Of a stretch of 39,011 nucleotides of DNA, positions 7,803 to 15,792 are shown in pieces. Position 1 is the stretch's first letter. Each line of letters begins with the position of its first letter. Made by a program: the position numbers and the translations under genes. Source of the stretch: Actinomycetota bacterium (GTDB lineage: Bacteria; Actinomycetota; CADDZG01; WHSQ01); assembly GCA_009380005.1 (NCBI GenBank), contig WHSQ01000004.1, forward strand, positions 62,332 to 101,342. Reading direction: 5' to 3'. The notes under the pieces are model-generated. The model worked only from the letters and a program-made list of their open reading frames with translations, was not told where the DNA came from and did no database searches.

Positions 7803-9122
7803 GTGAGAGCAACGAGAACCAGAAGGCAAGCGATAGTAGGACTGGTGGGGGTTATCGCGATCTTCGCCGCCGCATGCCAGGCCCCGGGCGAGGAAGAGAG
7901 CGGGGAAAGCGAGGGCCCGATCACCGTCGGTGTGCTCACTCCAACGACCGGGACCGTCGCCGCAGCGGGAACGGACATGCTGAACGGCTGGAACCTCTAC
8001 TGGGAACTCAACGGCGATGAGGTCGCCGGCCGCACGATCGAATCGATCCACGAGGACACCGCGGGCGATCCCCAGACGGGCCTGCAGAAGGCACGCAAGT
8101 TAGTGGACCAGGACAACGTCCAGGTGACCGTCGGACCTCTGCTCGCGAACGTCGGGTACGCGATCGCCGAGTACCTGGAGACGCAGCCGGACGTAATCGG
8201 GCTGAACCCCGTCGCATCGGCCGACGACCTCAGCCAGCGCACGCCGGTCGAGAACTTCGTTAGGACCGGGGGTTGGCAGAGCTCCACCCCCCACCACGTG
8301 GCCGGGGACTGGGCTTTCGACCAGGGCTACGAACGAGTGATCACCCTGTGCCAGGACTACGCCTTCGGACACGAGGTCTGCGGAGGATTCACGAACACAT
8401 TCACCGACCGAGGCGGGACGATCGTCAAGAAGCTGTGGGCGCCCCTTGGTTCGTCCGATTACAGCTCCTACCTGGCGCAGATCAACCCGGGCCAGGCCGA
8501 CGCAGTGTTCATGCTCACCGTGGGCGCGGACTCGGGCCGCGTGATCAAGCAGTGGGAGGACTTCGGCCTGAAAGGAGAGATCCCGCTGATCGCAGGCGAG
8601 ACCACGTTGGAACAGTCCCTCCTGCGGGCGATGGGTGACGAGGCCGTCGGCCTGCAATCCTTCGGCCACTACGCCGAGGGACGGGATTCTTCCGCCACTC
8701 AGGACTTCGTGGAGGCCTATCAAGAGGAATACGACGACGTCCCCTCTTACTACTCGTGCGCGCTCTACACGGGTGCGCAATGGTTCGCCCAGGCCGTTGA
8801 AGACGCGGAGGGAGACTTGAGCGACACCCAAGCCTTCCTGGACACCCTGAGGTCCGTCGAACTCGAGGACTCGTGCTTCGGCCCGATGGCCCTGGACGAG
8901 CATGGGGGCACCATCATGAACGTGTACCTCCGAGAAGTCGAGAAGGACGAGGAGGGACGGCTCGTGAATCGACCGATCGAGGAGTTCAACGACGTGAGCC
9001 AGTTCTACTGGTACGACCCGGAAGCGTTCCTGGACCAACCCGTATACAGCCGTGAGTATCTGGGCGAGGACTGGCCCACGTCGTGTGACGCGTTCGCCGA
9101 GGACTGTCCACTCGAGGAGTGA
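7803..9122 (+). CDS. livK: ABC transporter substrate-binding lipoprotein, LivK family
   Basis: A 439-residue periplasmic-binding-protein-like lipoprotein. I chose GTG 7803 because GGAGG (7793-7797) lies 5 nt upstream and the resulting N-terminus is a clean lipoprotein signal: Arg-rich n-region, hydrophobic core IVGLVGVIAIF and lipobox AAAC with Cys25. The longer in-frame extension to 7626 would run back into livM. After an acidic linker the mature domain begins PITVGVLTPTTGTVAAAG, typical of type-I LivK-like binding proteins, and continues with GDPQTGLQKARKLVDQDNVQ. It should be anchored on the outer face of the membrane and deliver ligand to LivHM. It holds several cysteines (CQDYAFGHEVC, SCALY, DSCFG, TSCDAFAEDC) that could form disulfides. 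Confidence 0.93.
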   Translation: MRATRTRRQAIVGLVGVIAIFAAACQAPGEEESGESEGPITVGVLTPTTGTVAAAGTDMLNGWNLYWELNGDEVAGRTIESIHEDTAGDPQTGLQKARKLVDQDNVQVTVGPLLANVGYAIAEYLETQPDVIGLNPVASADDLSQRTPVENFVRTGGWQSSTPHHVAGDWAFDQGYERVITLCQDYAFGHEVCGGFTNTFTDRGGTIVKKLWAPLGSSDYSSYLAQINPGQADAVFMLTVGADSGRVIKQWEDFGLKGEIPLIAGETTLEQSLLRAMGDEAVGLQSFGHYAEGRDSSATQDFVEAYQEEYDDVPSYYSCALYTGAQWFAQAVEDAEGDLSDTQAFLDTLRSVELEDSCFGPMALDEHGGTIMNVYLREVEKDEEGRLVNRPIEEFNDVSQFYWYDPEAFLDQPVYSREYLGEDWPTSCDAFAEDCPLEE

Positions 9123-9123
9123 C

Positions 9124-9933
9124 GTGACCGCGCCTGAGGATCTTGCAGACCGCGTCGAAGATGGGCGGGCAGACGGGGGTTCCCCCTCCCCCGTCCTGCG
9201 CGTCCACGGTCTGACACGTACTTTCGGTGGACTCACGGCGGTCGACTCCGTGTCATTCGAGGTGATGCCGGGAGAGCGATTGGCTGTGATCGGTCCGAAC
9301 GGCGCCGGCAAGACGACGTTGTTCAAACTGATCGCCAGAGAGGAGCGGATGACTGCGGGCCGCGTCGAGTTCAATGGGAAGGACATCAGCAGGATCCCCA
9401 ACTACGAGCTCGCGCGGTTGGGCATGGGTCGCACCTACCAGGTGACTCGCATCTTCCCGGCGCTGACGGTCCAGGAAAACGTGATGCTCGCCGCTCAGGG
9501 AACGAGACGAGGCAGATTCAGCATGTTCGCTCCGGCGAGAGGCAACTCCTCGATCCGGGATCCCGCTCGGGAAGCGATCGCTCGCGTCGGCCTCGAGAAG
9601 ATGGCGCCCATCACGGCGGCCGAGCTTGGACATGGCCAGCAGCGCCAGCTGGAGCTGGCTCTGGCCCTCGCCATGGAACCCATCGTGCTCCTGCTCGACG
9701 AGCCCGGCGCGGGGCTTTCGGCCAGCGAACGGGGGATGATGCGGGAGCTCGTTGCGTCCTTGCCCGCCGACATCACCGTCTTGCTGATCGAACACGACAT
9801 GCAGCTCGCCCTGGGTCTCGCAGATCGCTGCATTTGTATGCACAACGCGAAGGTGATCGCCGAGGGAACGCCCGAGGAGATCAAAGCCGACAGGAAGGTG
9901 CAGGACATCTACCTCGGGAAGGCTCTCGAGTAG
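9124..9933 (+). CDS. livG: ABC transporter ATP-binding protein, LivG family
   Basis: A 269-residue ATPase. GTG 9124 was chosen because it lies directly behind the livK stop with a GAGGAG site 4 nt upstream. Walker A is GPNGAGKTT (57-65); the signature helix reads LGHGQQRQLELALAL, the degenerate form usual in LivG proteins; Walker B is VLLLDEPGAG, followed by the H-loop in LLIEHDMQ. It would bind the cytoplasmic loops of LivH/LivM and pair with LivF. Its stop overlaps the GTG start of livF. Confidence 0.94.
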   Translation: MTAPEDLADRVEDGRADGGSPSPVLRVHGLTRTFGGLTAVDSVSFEVMPGERLAVIGPNGAGKTTLFKLIAREERMTAGRVEFNGKDISRIPNYELARLGMGRTYQVTRIFPALTVQENVMLAAQGTRRGRFSMFAPARGNSSIRDPAREAIARVGLEKMAPITAAELGHGQQRQLELALALAMEPIVLLLDEPGAGLSASERGMMRELVASLPADITVLLIEHDMQLALGLADRCICMHNAKVIAEGTPEEIKADRKVQDIYLGKALE

Positions 9934-10646
9934 TGCTTCGGATCCACGATCTTCACTCGTCCTACGGCCTTGCCGAGGTCCTGTCCGGCATCTCGATGGA
10001 GGTTCCCGACGGAACGCTCGTGGCCGTGATGGGCAGGAACGGCATGGGCAAGACCACGCTGTGCCGTTCCATCATGGGTCTCGCACCTCCCGTCGTCTCG
10101 GGCGGCGAGATCGAGTGCAACGGCACCGCCTTGGGCGGGCTTCCCGCTTACAGGCGGGCGCAGCTCGGGATCGGGTACGTGCCGCAGGGCCGGCACGTCT
10201 TCACTTCGCTAAACGTCGTCGAGAACCTGACCGTCGCGGCTCGTTCTGAGGAGAACGGCAACGAGCCGTGGGACCTGGATCGGGTGTGGGAGCTGTTCCC
10301 GCGCCTTGCGGAGCGCAAGACACATAGGGCAGGTCAGCTTTCCGGCGGGGAACAACAGATGCTTGCGATCGCTCGCGCCCTGATGACTAATCCCGGGCTG
10401 CTCGTGATGGACGAGCCCTCGGAGGGGCTAGCTCCCGTCCTCGTCGAGACCCTCGCCGAGCGGCTCCACGATCTCAAGAGCTCGGCCCTGTCGATCCTGC
10501 TCGTCGAGCAGAACCTGTCGCTCGCGTTACGGCTCGCCGACGTCGTGTACGTCGTGGAGAACGGCGGCATCGTCTTCCACGGAACACCCGCCGAGTTGGA
10601 CGGCTCCGAGGAGATCAAACGCCGGCACCTGGGCGTGGGAGTCTGA
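9933..10646 (+). CDS. livF: ABC transporter ATP-binding protein, LivF family
   Basis: A 237-residue ATPase that starts at GTG 9933, inside the TAG stop of livG (TAGTG). Walker A is GRNGMGKTT (34-42), the Q-loop reads IGYVPQGRHVF, the signature is LSGGEQQMLAIARAL, Walker B is LLVMDEPSEGL and the H-loop region is LLVEQNLSLAL; all are canonical for LivF. It closes the five-gene transporter set and completes the ATPase dimer with LivG. Its stop lies one base from the convergent stop of the SARP regulator. Confidence 0.94.
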   Translation: MLRIHDLHSSYGLAEVLSGISMEVPDGTLVAVMGRNGMGKTTLCRSIMGLAPPVVSGGEIECNGTALGGLPAYRRAQLGIGYVPQGRHVFTSLNVVENLTVAARSEENGNEPWDLDRVWELFPRLAERKTHRAGQLSGGEQQMLAIARALMTNPGLLVMDEPSEGLAPVLVETLAERLHDLKSSALSILLVEQNLSLALRLADVVYVVENGGIVFHGTPAELDGSEEIKRRHLGVGV

Positions 10647-10647
10647 G

Positions 10648-11394
10648 CTAGGGAGTCAAGTGCCGCACGAGACCGCGGATGTCGGACGAGGGTTCGACGT
10701 TCAGCTCAGAGCCGATCAACCGCTCGTACATCCGGAACTGACGCCGGGCCTCCGCGGCGTTGCCTTCGGCCAGGTGGACGAGTATCAGGATCCGGTGTGC
10801 GCTCTCTCTCAGAGGCTCGTCCCGAAGGGCCATCTGGCTGGCTTCGACGGCCTCGCCGTAGCGACCCGCCCGCATGAGGCGAAGGGCGAGTGCCTCGAGG
10901 GCATGCAGCCGGAGTTGTCGCAGGCGTTCGCGCTCCCAGATCACCCAATCCTCGTACCAGTCGGGCAGCAGATCGTCGAGGAGGTCGGTTGCATCGTCGG
11001 CCAACGCGGCGCGGTCGGCGATCAAGGAGTGCGCCTTCGAAACCATCCTGTGCATGTCCACGTCCACGAACGGCGCAAGCTCGATATGCGTCGGGCCGGC
11101 ATCGACGACGTGGTACCCGGGTCGGCTGATCCGCCACAACGTAGACCGAAGGCTCGCCTGGGAACGCTGCTCGGGCGAATCGGGCCACAACGTGCCGGCG
11201 ACATGCGACCGCACCAGGGGTACGCGCTGCAGCGCGAGGAACGCAAGCAGTCGTTGGGCTGCGAACGGCAACGGCACCCTCTCGCCCCCGCACGCCAGGT
11301 CGAACCCGCCCAGCAGCTTGAGGTGGATGGGGGCAGGCGGCGTCGGGTGGAGTGGGACGAGAACGTTTAGTTGAGAGCGGGTCCCGAGTTCCAT
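10648..11394 (-). CDS. SARP/BTAD-domain transcriptional regulator (short form)
   Basis: A 248-residue protein with an N-terminal OmpR-like winged helix (about 24-95, starting IHLKLLGGFDL and containing AAQRLLAFLALQ and GTLWPDSPEQRSQASLRSTL). A helical bacterial transcriptional activation domain follows (about 100-245, with LPDWYEDWVIWERERL and AVEASQMALRDEPLRESAHR). This is the architecture of the short SARP activators common in Actinomycetota, of near-usual length. It lies immediately 3' of the ABC operon in convergent orientation, so it could regulate that operon, but no binding site could be identified. The start ATG at 11394 has a weak purine stretch upstream. About 175 nt without recognisable features separate it from the TauE gene behind it. 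Confidence 0.88.
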   Translation of the reverse strand: MELGTRSQLNVLVPLHPTPPAPIHLKLLGGFDLACGGERVPLPFAAQRLLAFLALQRVPLVRSHVAGTLWPDSPEQRSQASLRSTLWRISRPGYHVVDAGPTHIELAPFVDVDMHRMVSKAHSLIADRAALADDATDLLDDLLPDWYEDWVIWERERLRQLRLHALEALALRLMRAGRYGEAVEASQMALRDEPLRESAHRILILVHLAEGNAAEARRQFRMYERLIGSELNVEPSSDIRGLVRHLTP

Positions 11395-11570
11395 GTCCCC
11401 CCAGAAGAGCGCCGGTCTCGCATTGTGCGCGCACGCAGACGCCTTGACCTATCCCTCGAATGGGGGGCGTTCATCCTCGGTCGGGGGATTTCTGGATACG
11501 GCAGGTTCCCAGATGCCGGCGAACCGGGCTCGGCACCCCCAACGACGGCGCCGGGCTGACGATTAGGAGC

Positions 11571-12299
11571 CTAGAGCGCAACGGCGATCAGGCGGAAGCC
11601 ATAGCCACCGATCACCATCCAGAAGACCACGGCGAAGCCTCTCTCCCCCACCTCGCGATTGATCCGGCGGCCGATGGCGGTGCCGATCATCATCAACGGG
11701 AGGGCAACCGCTGCAAGTCCGAAGGACCAGCCATGCAGGAGCGCTTCCTGACTGAACACGCCTACCTTGCTCAGGTCGCCCACGAGCGACGTCAGCGAAG
11801 CAGCGCCGATGAAATGCATCCGGTCGAGGTCGAGTGCTCTCACCGCGATGCCCTTCAGGGGCCCCGATGTCCCAGAAAGACCCGACGTGATCCCGGACGC
11901 GAATCCGAGCACGGGGGCGCCGACCCTTCTCAATCCGGGCAAGCGACGCCCTTCCGTCACGAGAGATATCAGGAGCACGACGATCACGGCGACCGCGACG
12001 AACGGTTCGGGCGCGCCCACGAGGACCGAGGCTCCTATGGCGGACGCCACCGCGATAGCGACGATCAGGGGCAGCGACCGTCGGAACGGAAGCGCATGTC
12101 TGTACGCCGCGATCTTCATGACATTGTTGCCGGCCAGCAACAGCGCGGCGAGCGCGACCCCCTCCTTGGTTCCGAAGACGAGAGCGAAGGTGGGAACGAG
12201 TAGCAGCGAGCCCCCCAGGCCGGCCGCCGAAGACAGGATGAAGGATGCGAGCGCGCCCACGAGCACGACTATGAGGACGGGCCCCGCATCGAGCGTCAC
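11571..12299 (-). CDS. TauE/SafE (TSUP) family membrane transporter
   Basis: A 242-residue protein with about eight hydrophobic helices in two similar halves. The first half contains SSAAGLGGSLLLVPTFALVFG and the second GFASGITSGLSGTSGPLKG, the paired signature loops of the TSUP family. Members export sulfite, sulfonates or other small organic anions through the inner membrane. The start is a GTG at 12299. The gene follows the small acidic protein gene by 34 nt on the same strand and may be the last gene of the beta-propeller operon, although it has no obvious functional link to it. The substrate is unknown. Confidence 0.88.
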   Translation of the reverse strand: MTLDAGPVLIVVLVGALASFILSSAAGLGGSLLLVPTFALVFGTKEGVALAALLLAGNNVMKIAAYRHALPFRRSLPLIVAIAVASAIGASVLVGAPEPFVAVAVIVVLLISLVTEGRRLPGLRRVGAPVLGFASGITSGLSGTSGPLKGIAVRALDLDRMHFIGAASLTSLVGDLSKVGVFSQEALLHGWSFGLAAVALPLMMIGTAIGRRINREVGERGFAVVFWMVIGGYGFRLIAVAL

Positions 12300-12333
12300 G
12301 CGCGACCGGCCCCCTGCGGGCAGGTTCGCATGC

Positions 12334-12681
12334 CTATTCCTCCGGCTCGCCTTCGGCCGACTCGTCTACCGGGACCTCTACCTCTACCACCTGGCTGCCG
12401 AGATCGGGCGCGCCGCCGGCGGCGAGCCCGGACTGAGCTTCGCCTTGGCCCTCGACGGTGGTGCCCGGCGTTCCCGGCTGGGGTGTGAAAGCAGAAGGCT
12501 CTTCGCCCCTCACCTCGGCCGGTGCGGCCCCGGCCGACAACGCACCGGCCGCCGCAGCCCGGGCCGCCACCTCAGGGGGCGGAGCCGTTTCCTCGGCCGA
12601 CTCGGCTCCCGTTACCTCGCGGCCTTCGTCCACGCCGGCGACGGAGGGCTTGCCATCCTCTGTTTCGATCGTGATCTTCAC
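12334..12681 (-). CDS. Small acidic Ala/Glu/Pro-rich protein of unknown function
   Basis: A 115-residue ORF from GTG 12681 with a strong GGAGGAGA site a few nt upstream. After a short N-terminal strand (MKITIETEDGKPSV) the rest is low-complexity and strongly acidic, rich in Ala, Gly, Glu and Pro, with no signal peptide, membrane segment or cysteine. It is probably disordered. It lies 9 nt behind the 84-residue domain gene and is co-transcribed with it and the beta-propeller gene. The good ribosome-binding site and tight spacing support a real gene. Its function is unknown; a chaperone, linker or cargo-tag role would be a guess. Confidence 0.65.
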   Translation of the reverse strand: MKITIETEDGKPSVAGVDEGREVTGAESAEETAPPPEVAARAAAAGALSAGAAPAEVRGEEPSAFTPQPGTPGTTVEGQGEAQSGLAAGGAPDLGSQVVEVEVPVDESAEGEPEE

Positions 12682-12690
12682 CGTCTCCTC

Positions 12691-12945
12691 CTAGTTGAGT
12701 ACCGCATAGCGTCCTTCGAAGGTCACCGTTATCGGAGTGAGGTTGCGCACGGTGATCCAGTAGGTGCAGGCGCCGGCGTCCGCGCGCTCGACCTCGACCG
12801 TCCAGTTGATCTCCGGCGCACCGTTCCTGGGAGTCGTCGGCATCATGTACCAGACGACGTGCTTCCCGGCGCTCCACCCCCAGGTGAACCAACGGTTGGA
12901 GGCACCCGGCCCGAGCGTTCCCGTCCACTGAACTCCGGTGTACAT
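12691..12945 (-). CDS. Free-standing 84-residue copy of the beta-propeller protein's C-terminal domain
   Basis: Starts at ATG 12945 with AAGGAGG just upstream, 9 nt after the preceding stop. The 84 residues align end to end with the last roughly 85 residues of the large protein upstream. Shared blocks in order are GVQWTGxL, RWFTWGWxA, WHVxWxxMPTTPRxGAP, WTVEVERxDAxxCTYWI, and NLTPxxxxFEGRxAVL. The pattern of Trp and alternating hydrophobics suggests a small beta-sandwich. It has no signal peptide. It arose by domain duplication, or the large gene gained the domain by fusion. It could be a subunit, competitor or binding module with the same target as the large protein; I know no family name for it. 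Confidence 0.85.
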   Translation of the reverse strand: MYTGVQWTGTLGPGASNRWFTWGWSAGKHVVWYMMPTTPRNGAPEINWTVEVERADAGACTYWITVRNLTPITVTFEGRYAVLN

Positions 12946-12954
12946 GCTTCCTCC

Positions 12955-15603
12955 TTAGTACCTGCTGAGGACCGCGAAGCGACCCTCGAACTGGAGCGGC
13001 GATGGCGTCAGGTTGGTTACGGATATCCAGTAGGTGCAGCGCTCGGCGTCCCCGCGCTCGACCTCCACGGTCCATCGGACCTGAGGTGCACCGGGTCGTG
13101 GCGTCGTGGGCATCACCGTCCAGAGGACGTGCCACGTCGCCGGCCAACCCCACGTGAACCAGCGCCGCGTTTCGTTGGCCGCCAGGGAACCGGTCCATTG
13201 GACGCCGCACCATGGTTGCGTCATCCAGCCGTCTACCGGGATCTCCCATACGCCGCGATTGCGCGTTCCTGCTCGGAGCACGCGAGCGTGGGGGTGGAAT
13301 ACCAGGTCACCGATGTACGCGTTGGGCAGAGCGCTCGAGAAGTTGGACCAGCTCGCACCCGAGTTCCAGCTCTGGTAGACGCCGAGATCGGCGGCAACCC
13401 AGACCCGCTGTGCGTTGCCGCTGTCCACCTCGACGGCATTGATCGGCAGATTGGGGAGGCCGGCGGACACGTTCGTCCACGTGTTTCCTCCGTCCTCCGA
13501 ACGGAACACACGCCCGCCGCCGACCCTCGAGCTGGTGGCCCATATCCGTCCGCCGCCGCCCGGCGTCGCGTGCAGGTCGCTCACCCAAGCCCCCGCTCGT
13601 GGCGTCGTGAGCGCGGCCAGCGCGCCCCAACTCCCGGTCCAGCGGGTGCGGAAGATGCGGCCGTCGGTCAAGCCTACGATGACCGTGTCGGCGTCGGGGA
13701 TGTAGAGAGCGCTGGCGGTCCCCGCGGCCGGGAACCCCAAACGCGTCCAGGTGGTTCCAAGGTCCCGAGATACGTATAGCGCCTGCCCTCCTACCGCGAT
13801 CGTGTTCCCGGTGGTGGCACTGCATTCGAAGGGCACGTAGAAGAGTCCCGGACCTTCGCCGGCGGGGCGAGCCGGAGTGATGTTCACCCAGCTGCCGAAG
13901 TTCCCGCCGTTGGTCGACCGCCACAGCCGTCCCCATTGCCAGGTGTGGAAAACCACCTGCGGGTTGGCACGGTTCACACCGCAGTCGCCGCCATCCGCGT
14001 CGCTAACGTGCTCCCAGGTCGAGGGGCCCGTCCATCGGTTCGTCCCATTGTCCTGGGTACCCCCGATCAGCCACCGAGACGTGCCGACATGATGCGCGAT
14101 GTACTCGAACTCGCTGATCTGCAATCCGTTGTTGCAGTGGACCCACGTGATGCCTCGATCCCGCGAGCGATAGACACCTCCGTCGTTGCCGGCGTAGACG
14201 GTGTTGGGCGCTCCGGGTTCGAACGCGATCGAATGCTGGTCCGGGTGGATCGAGTTGCCGACGGTCTTGCTCGAGAGGTTGACCCACGTCCATGTCCCAC
14301 TCGAGAGGGTCCCTCGGTGGATGTCGATCGCCCCGCAGTAGATCTGATTCGAACGGTCCGGGGCCACGGCCAGGTACCAGTCGTACCAGGATTGCCCCGT
14401 GGCCGCCCCCGGAGGGATGCCGACCGCGGTCCAGACCCCACGGGCTCGACGCCACAGATAGGCGGTCGGGATCGAGCTCGGTCCCGTGTAAGGCGCCCCC
14501 GTCCCCCATGCGTACGCGATCCTGGGATTGGAAGGTGCGATCGCCACGGCCAGACGATCGAAGCTGCCGGGCGAACCGCGAAGTCCGATCCGGGTCCACG
14601 TCGTCCCGTTGTCGTTGGATCGGAACAGCCCGTCGCTACACCCGGCGAGTATCTGGGCACTGCCCGGCACCTTGCTGATCGACCACGTACGCGCGCTTCG
14701 GCGTCGGGTCCAGTTCACGCCCCTGTCGGTGGAGACATAGAGCCCTCGGGTCGTCCCCGCGTAGAGACGCCGGCCGTCGGCGGGATCCACCACGATGCAG
14801 TAGAAGCCCTGGCCGACGAAGGGGGCCGTGCACAGCGTCGACCACGTCGTGCCGCCGTTCGTCGACCGCAGGATGCCGACCCCCAGATAAGACCACCAAT
14901 CCCCTTCGCCCGTGCCGCAGTAGACCGTCGCCGGGGCCGAACGATCGAACGCCAAAGCCCCCACGGTGAGCGTCGCCTGGTAATCGGTGCGCGGGCTCCA
15001 GGAGGCGCCTCGGTTGAAGCTCTCCCACACTCCCCCGTTCGCAGCACCGGCCAGAACGTGGGCCGCGTTGGAGGGATCCGTAGCCAGAGCGGAGACCCGA
15101 CCCGATACGTTTACGCGACTGCTCCCGTAGGTCTGTCCGTTGATGACGGTCCATGGGCCACACGACCTCCAATGGGGGCCCAGCCCGACCGGCGGTCCCA
15201 TCTGCTCCGTGGCTTCCAGGTAGGCGGTCGCGATCGACTCTGCGGTTGCCGTGTCATCCAGGGTGCCGGCCTCATCGGGCTCCGGCTCCTCCGCGCGGGC
15301 GGTGCGGCCGGTCGTGGACTTGCGGGCCGTGGACTTGCGGGCCGTGGACTTGCGCTGTCGCTTCGGCCGCTTGCCGCCGGCCGGAGCGATCCCGGCCTCG
15401 GCGGCGATCTCCATGACCTCGGCGACGGCTTCGTCGGAGACGGCGCTCTGGACCGTCTCTTCGGCGAGCTCGGTCAGGCCATCGCTCTCGAGCATCTGCA
15501 GGAGACGCAGCAGTGCCTTGCCGCCGGGGGGCCGCGGCGGTGACTCTCCCTCCTCCAGCACGGTTCCCGCCGGAACGGGCGCTTCGTCGCCGGGGCCTTC
15601 CAT
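12955..15603 (-). CDS. BNR/VPS10-type beta-propeller repeat protein with C-terminal sandwich-like domain, no signal peptide
   Basis: An 882-residue protein. I chose ATG 15603 because AGGAGG lies 7-8 nt upstream; an ATG 18 nt earlier would place that site inside the gene. Layout: acidic/helical N-terminus (1-75), a very basic stretch KRPKRQRKSTARKSTARK (about 78-95), an acidic linker, then from about residue 145 to 790 at least nine BNR (Asp-box-like) repeats. Examples are GILRSTNGGTTWS, GLYVSTDRGVNWT, GVYRSRDRGITWV, LYVSRDLGTTWT and VFRSEDGGNTWTNV. These fit one or two beta-propellers as in sialidase/VPS10/photosystem-assembly-like proteins. The final 85 residues form a domain repeated in the next gene. 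No sialidase catalytic triad is evident and no export signal or anchor is seen, which is unusual for this fold. It is the first gene of a three- or four-gene operon. Confidence 0.88.
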   Translation of the reverse strand: MEGPGDEAPVPAGTVLEEGESPPRPPGGKALLRLLQMLESDGLTELAEETVQSAVSDEAVAEVMEIAAEAGIAPAGGKRPKRQRKSTARKSTARKSTTGRTARAEEPEPDEAGTLDDTATAESIATAYLEATEQMGPPVGLGPHWRSCGPWTVINGQTYGSSRVNVSGRVSALATDPSNAAHVLAGAANGGVWESFNRGASWSPRTDYQATLTVGALAFDRSAPATVYCGTGEGDWWSYLGVGILRSTNGGTTWSTLCTAPFVGQGFYCIVVDPADGRRLYAGTTRGLYVSTDRGVNWTRRRSARTWSISKVPGSAQILAGCSDGLFRSNDNGTTWTRIGLRGSPGSFDRLAVAIAPSNPRIAYAWGTGAPYTGPSSIPTAYLWRRARGVWTAVGIPPGAATGQSWYDWYLAVAPDRSNQIYCGAIDIHRGTLSSGTWTWVNLSSKTVGNSIHPDQHSIAFEPGAPNTVYAGNDGGVYRSRDRGITWVHCNNGLQISEFEYIAHHVGTSRWLIGGTQDNGTNRWTGPSTWEHVSDADGGDCGVNRANPQVVFHTWQWGRLWRSTNGGNFGSWVNITPARPAGEGPGLFYVPFECSATTGNTIAVGGQALYVSRDLGTTWTRLGFPAAGTASALYIPDADTVIVGLTDGRIFRTRWTGSWGALAALTTPRAGAWVSDLHATPGGGGRIWATSSRVGGGRVFRSEDGGNTWTNVSAGLPNLPINAVEVDSGNAQRVWVAADLGVYQSWNSGASWSNFSSALPNAYIGDLVFHPHARVLRAGTRNRGVWEIPVDGWMTQPWCGVQWTGSLAANETRRWFTWGWPATWHVLWTVMPTTPRPGAPQVRWTVEVERGDAERCTYWISVTNLTPSPLQFEGRFAVLSRY
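15314..15354. repeat. Direct tandem repeat of 15 bp (2.7 copies) inside the beta-propeller gene
   Basis: GTGGACTTGCGGGCC occurs at 15314-15328 and 15329-15343, and its first 11 bases again at 15344-15354. On the coding (minus) strand each unit encodes a KSTAR-type pentapeptide, giving the basic KSTARKSTARKST segment. The copies are identical at nucleotide level, so the expansion is recent or prone to slippage; copy-number variation would keep the frame. Confidence 0.9.
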
Positions 15604-15792
15604 CGCCCAACCTCCTGCCATCTCAACGGGATCTTGCAGATATCGTGCGGACGGCCCGTCACGCCAACGTCACCCGAACGTCACGTCGAGACGGCGGATC
15701 GGTCATCGGCTCGACACGCGGGGCCTTCGGCGCGAGGTTGTGTCGATGCCCGGCACCGCGAAACCCGAGGACCGCACCGAGAAGAGGACGGC
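15604..15792. promoter_or_regulatory. Divergent intergenic region upstream of the beta-propeller operon
   Basis: This 189-nt region separates the divergent starts of the beta-propeller gene (minus) and a small acidic protein gene (plus). It must hold the promoter of the three- or four-gene operon. The Shine-Dalgarno AGGAGG for the minus-strand start lies at about 15611-15616 (seen as CCTCCT on the plus strand). No clear -35/-10 pair or operator repeat could be recognised by eye. Confidence 0.4.

Noticed and set aside
11767-13779. 670-codon plus-strand frame across the TauE and propeller genes
   Set aside because: Antisense shadow without recognisable domains. The minus-strand genes have ribosome-binding sites, repeats and family motifs.
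13936-15543. 535-codon plus-strand frame inside the propeller gene
   Set aside because: Arg/Pro-rich shadow opposite the regular BNR repeats.
12955-15603. Assignment of the BNR protein as a sialidase
   Set aside because: Asp-box-like repeats are present, but no arginine triad or catalytic Tyr/Glu arrangement could be recognised, and the number and spacing of repeats fit VPS10/assembly-type propellers better.
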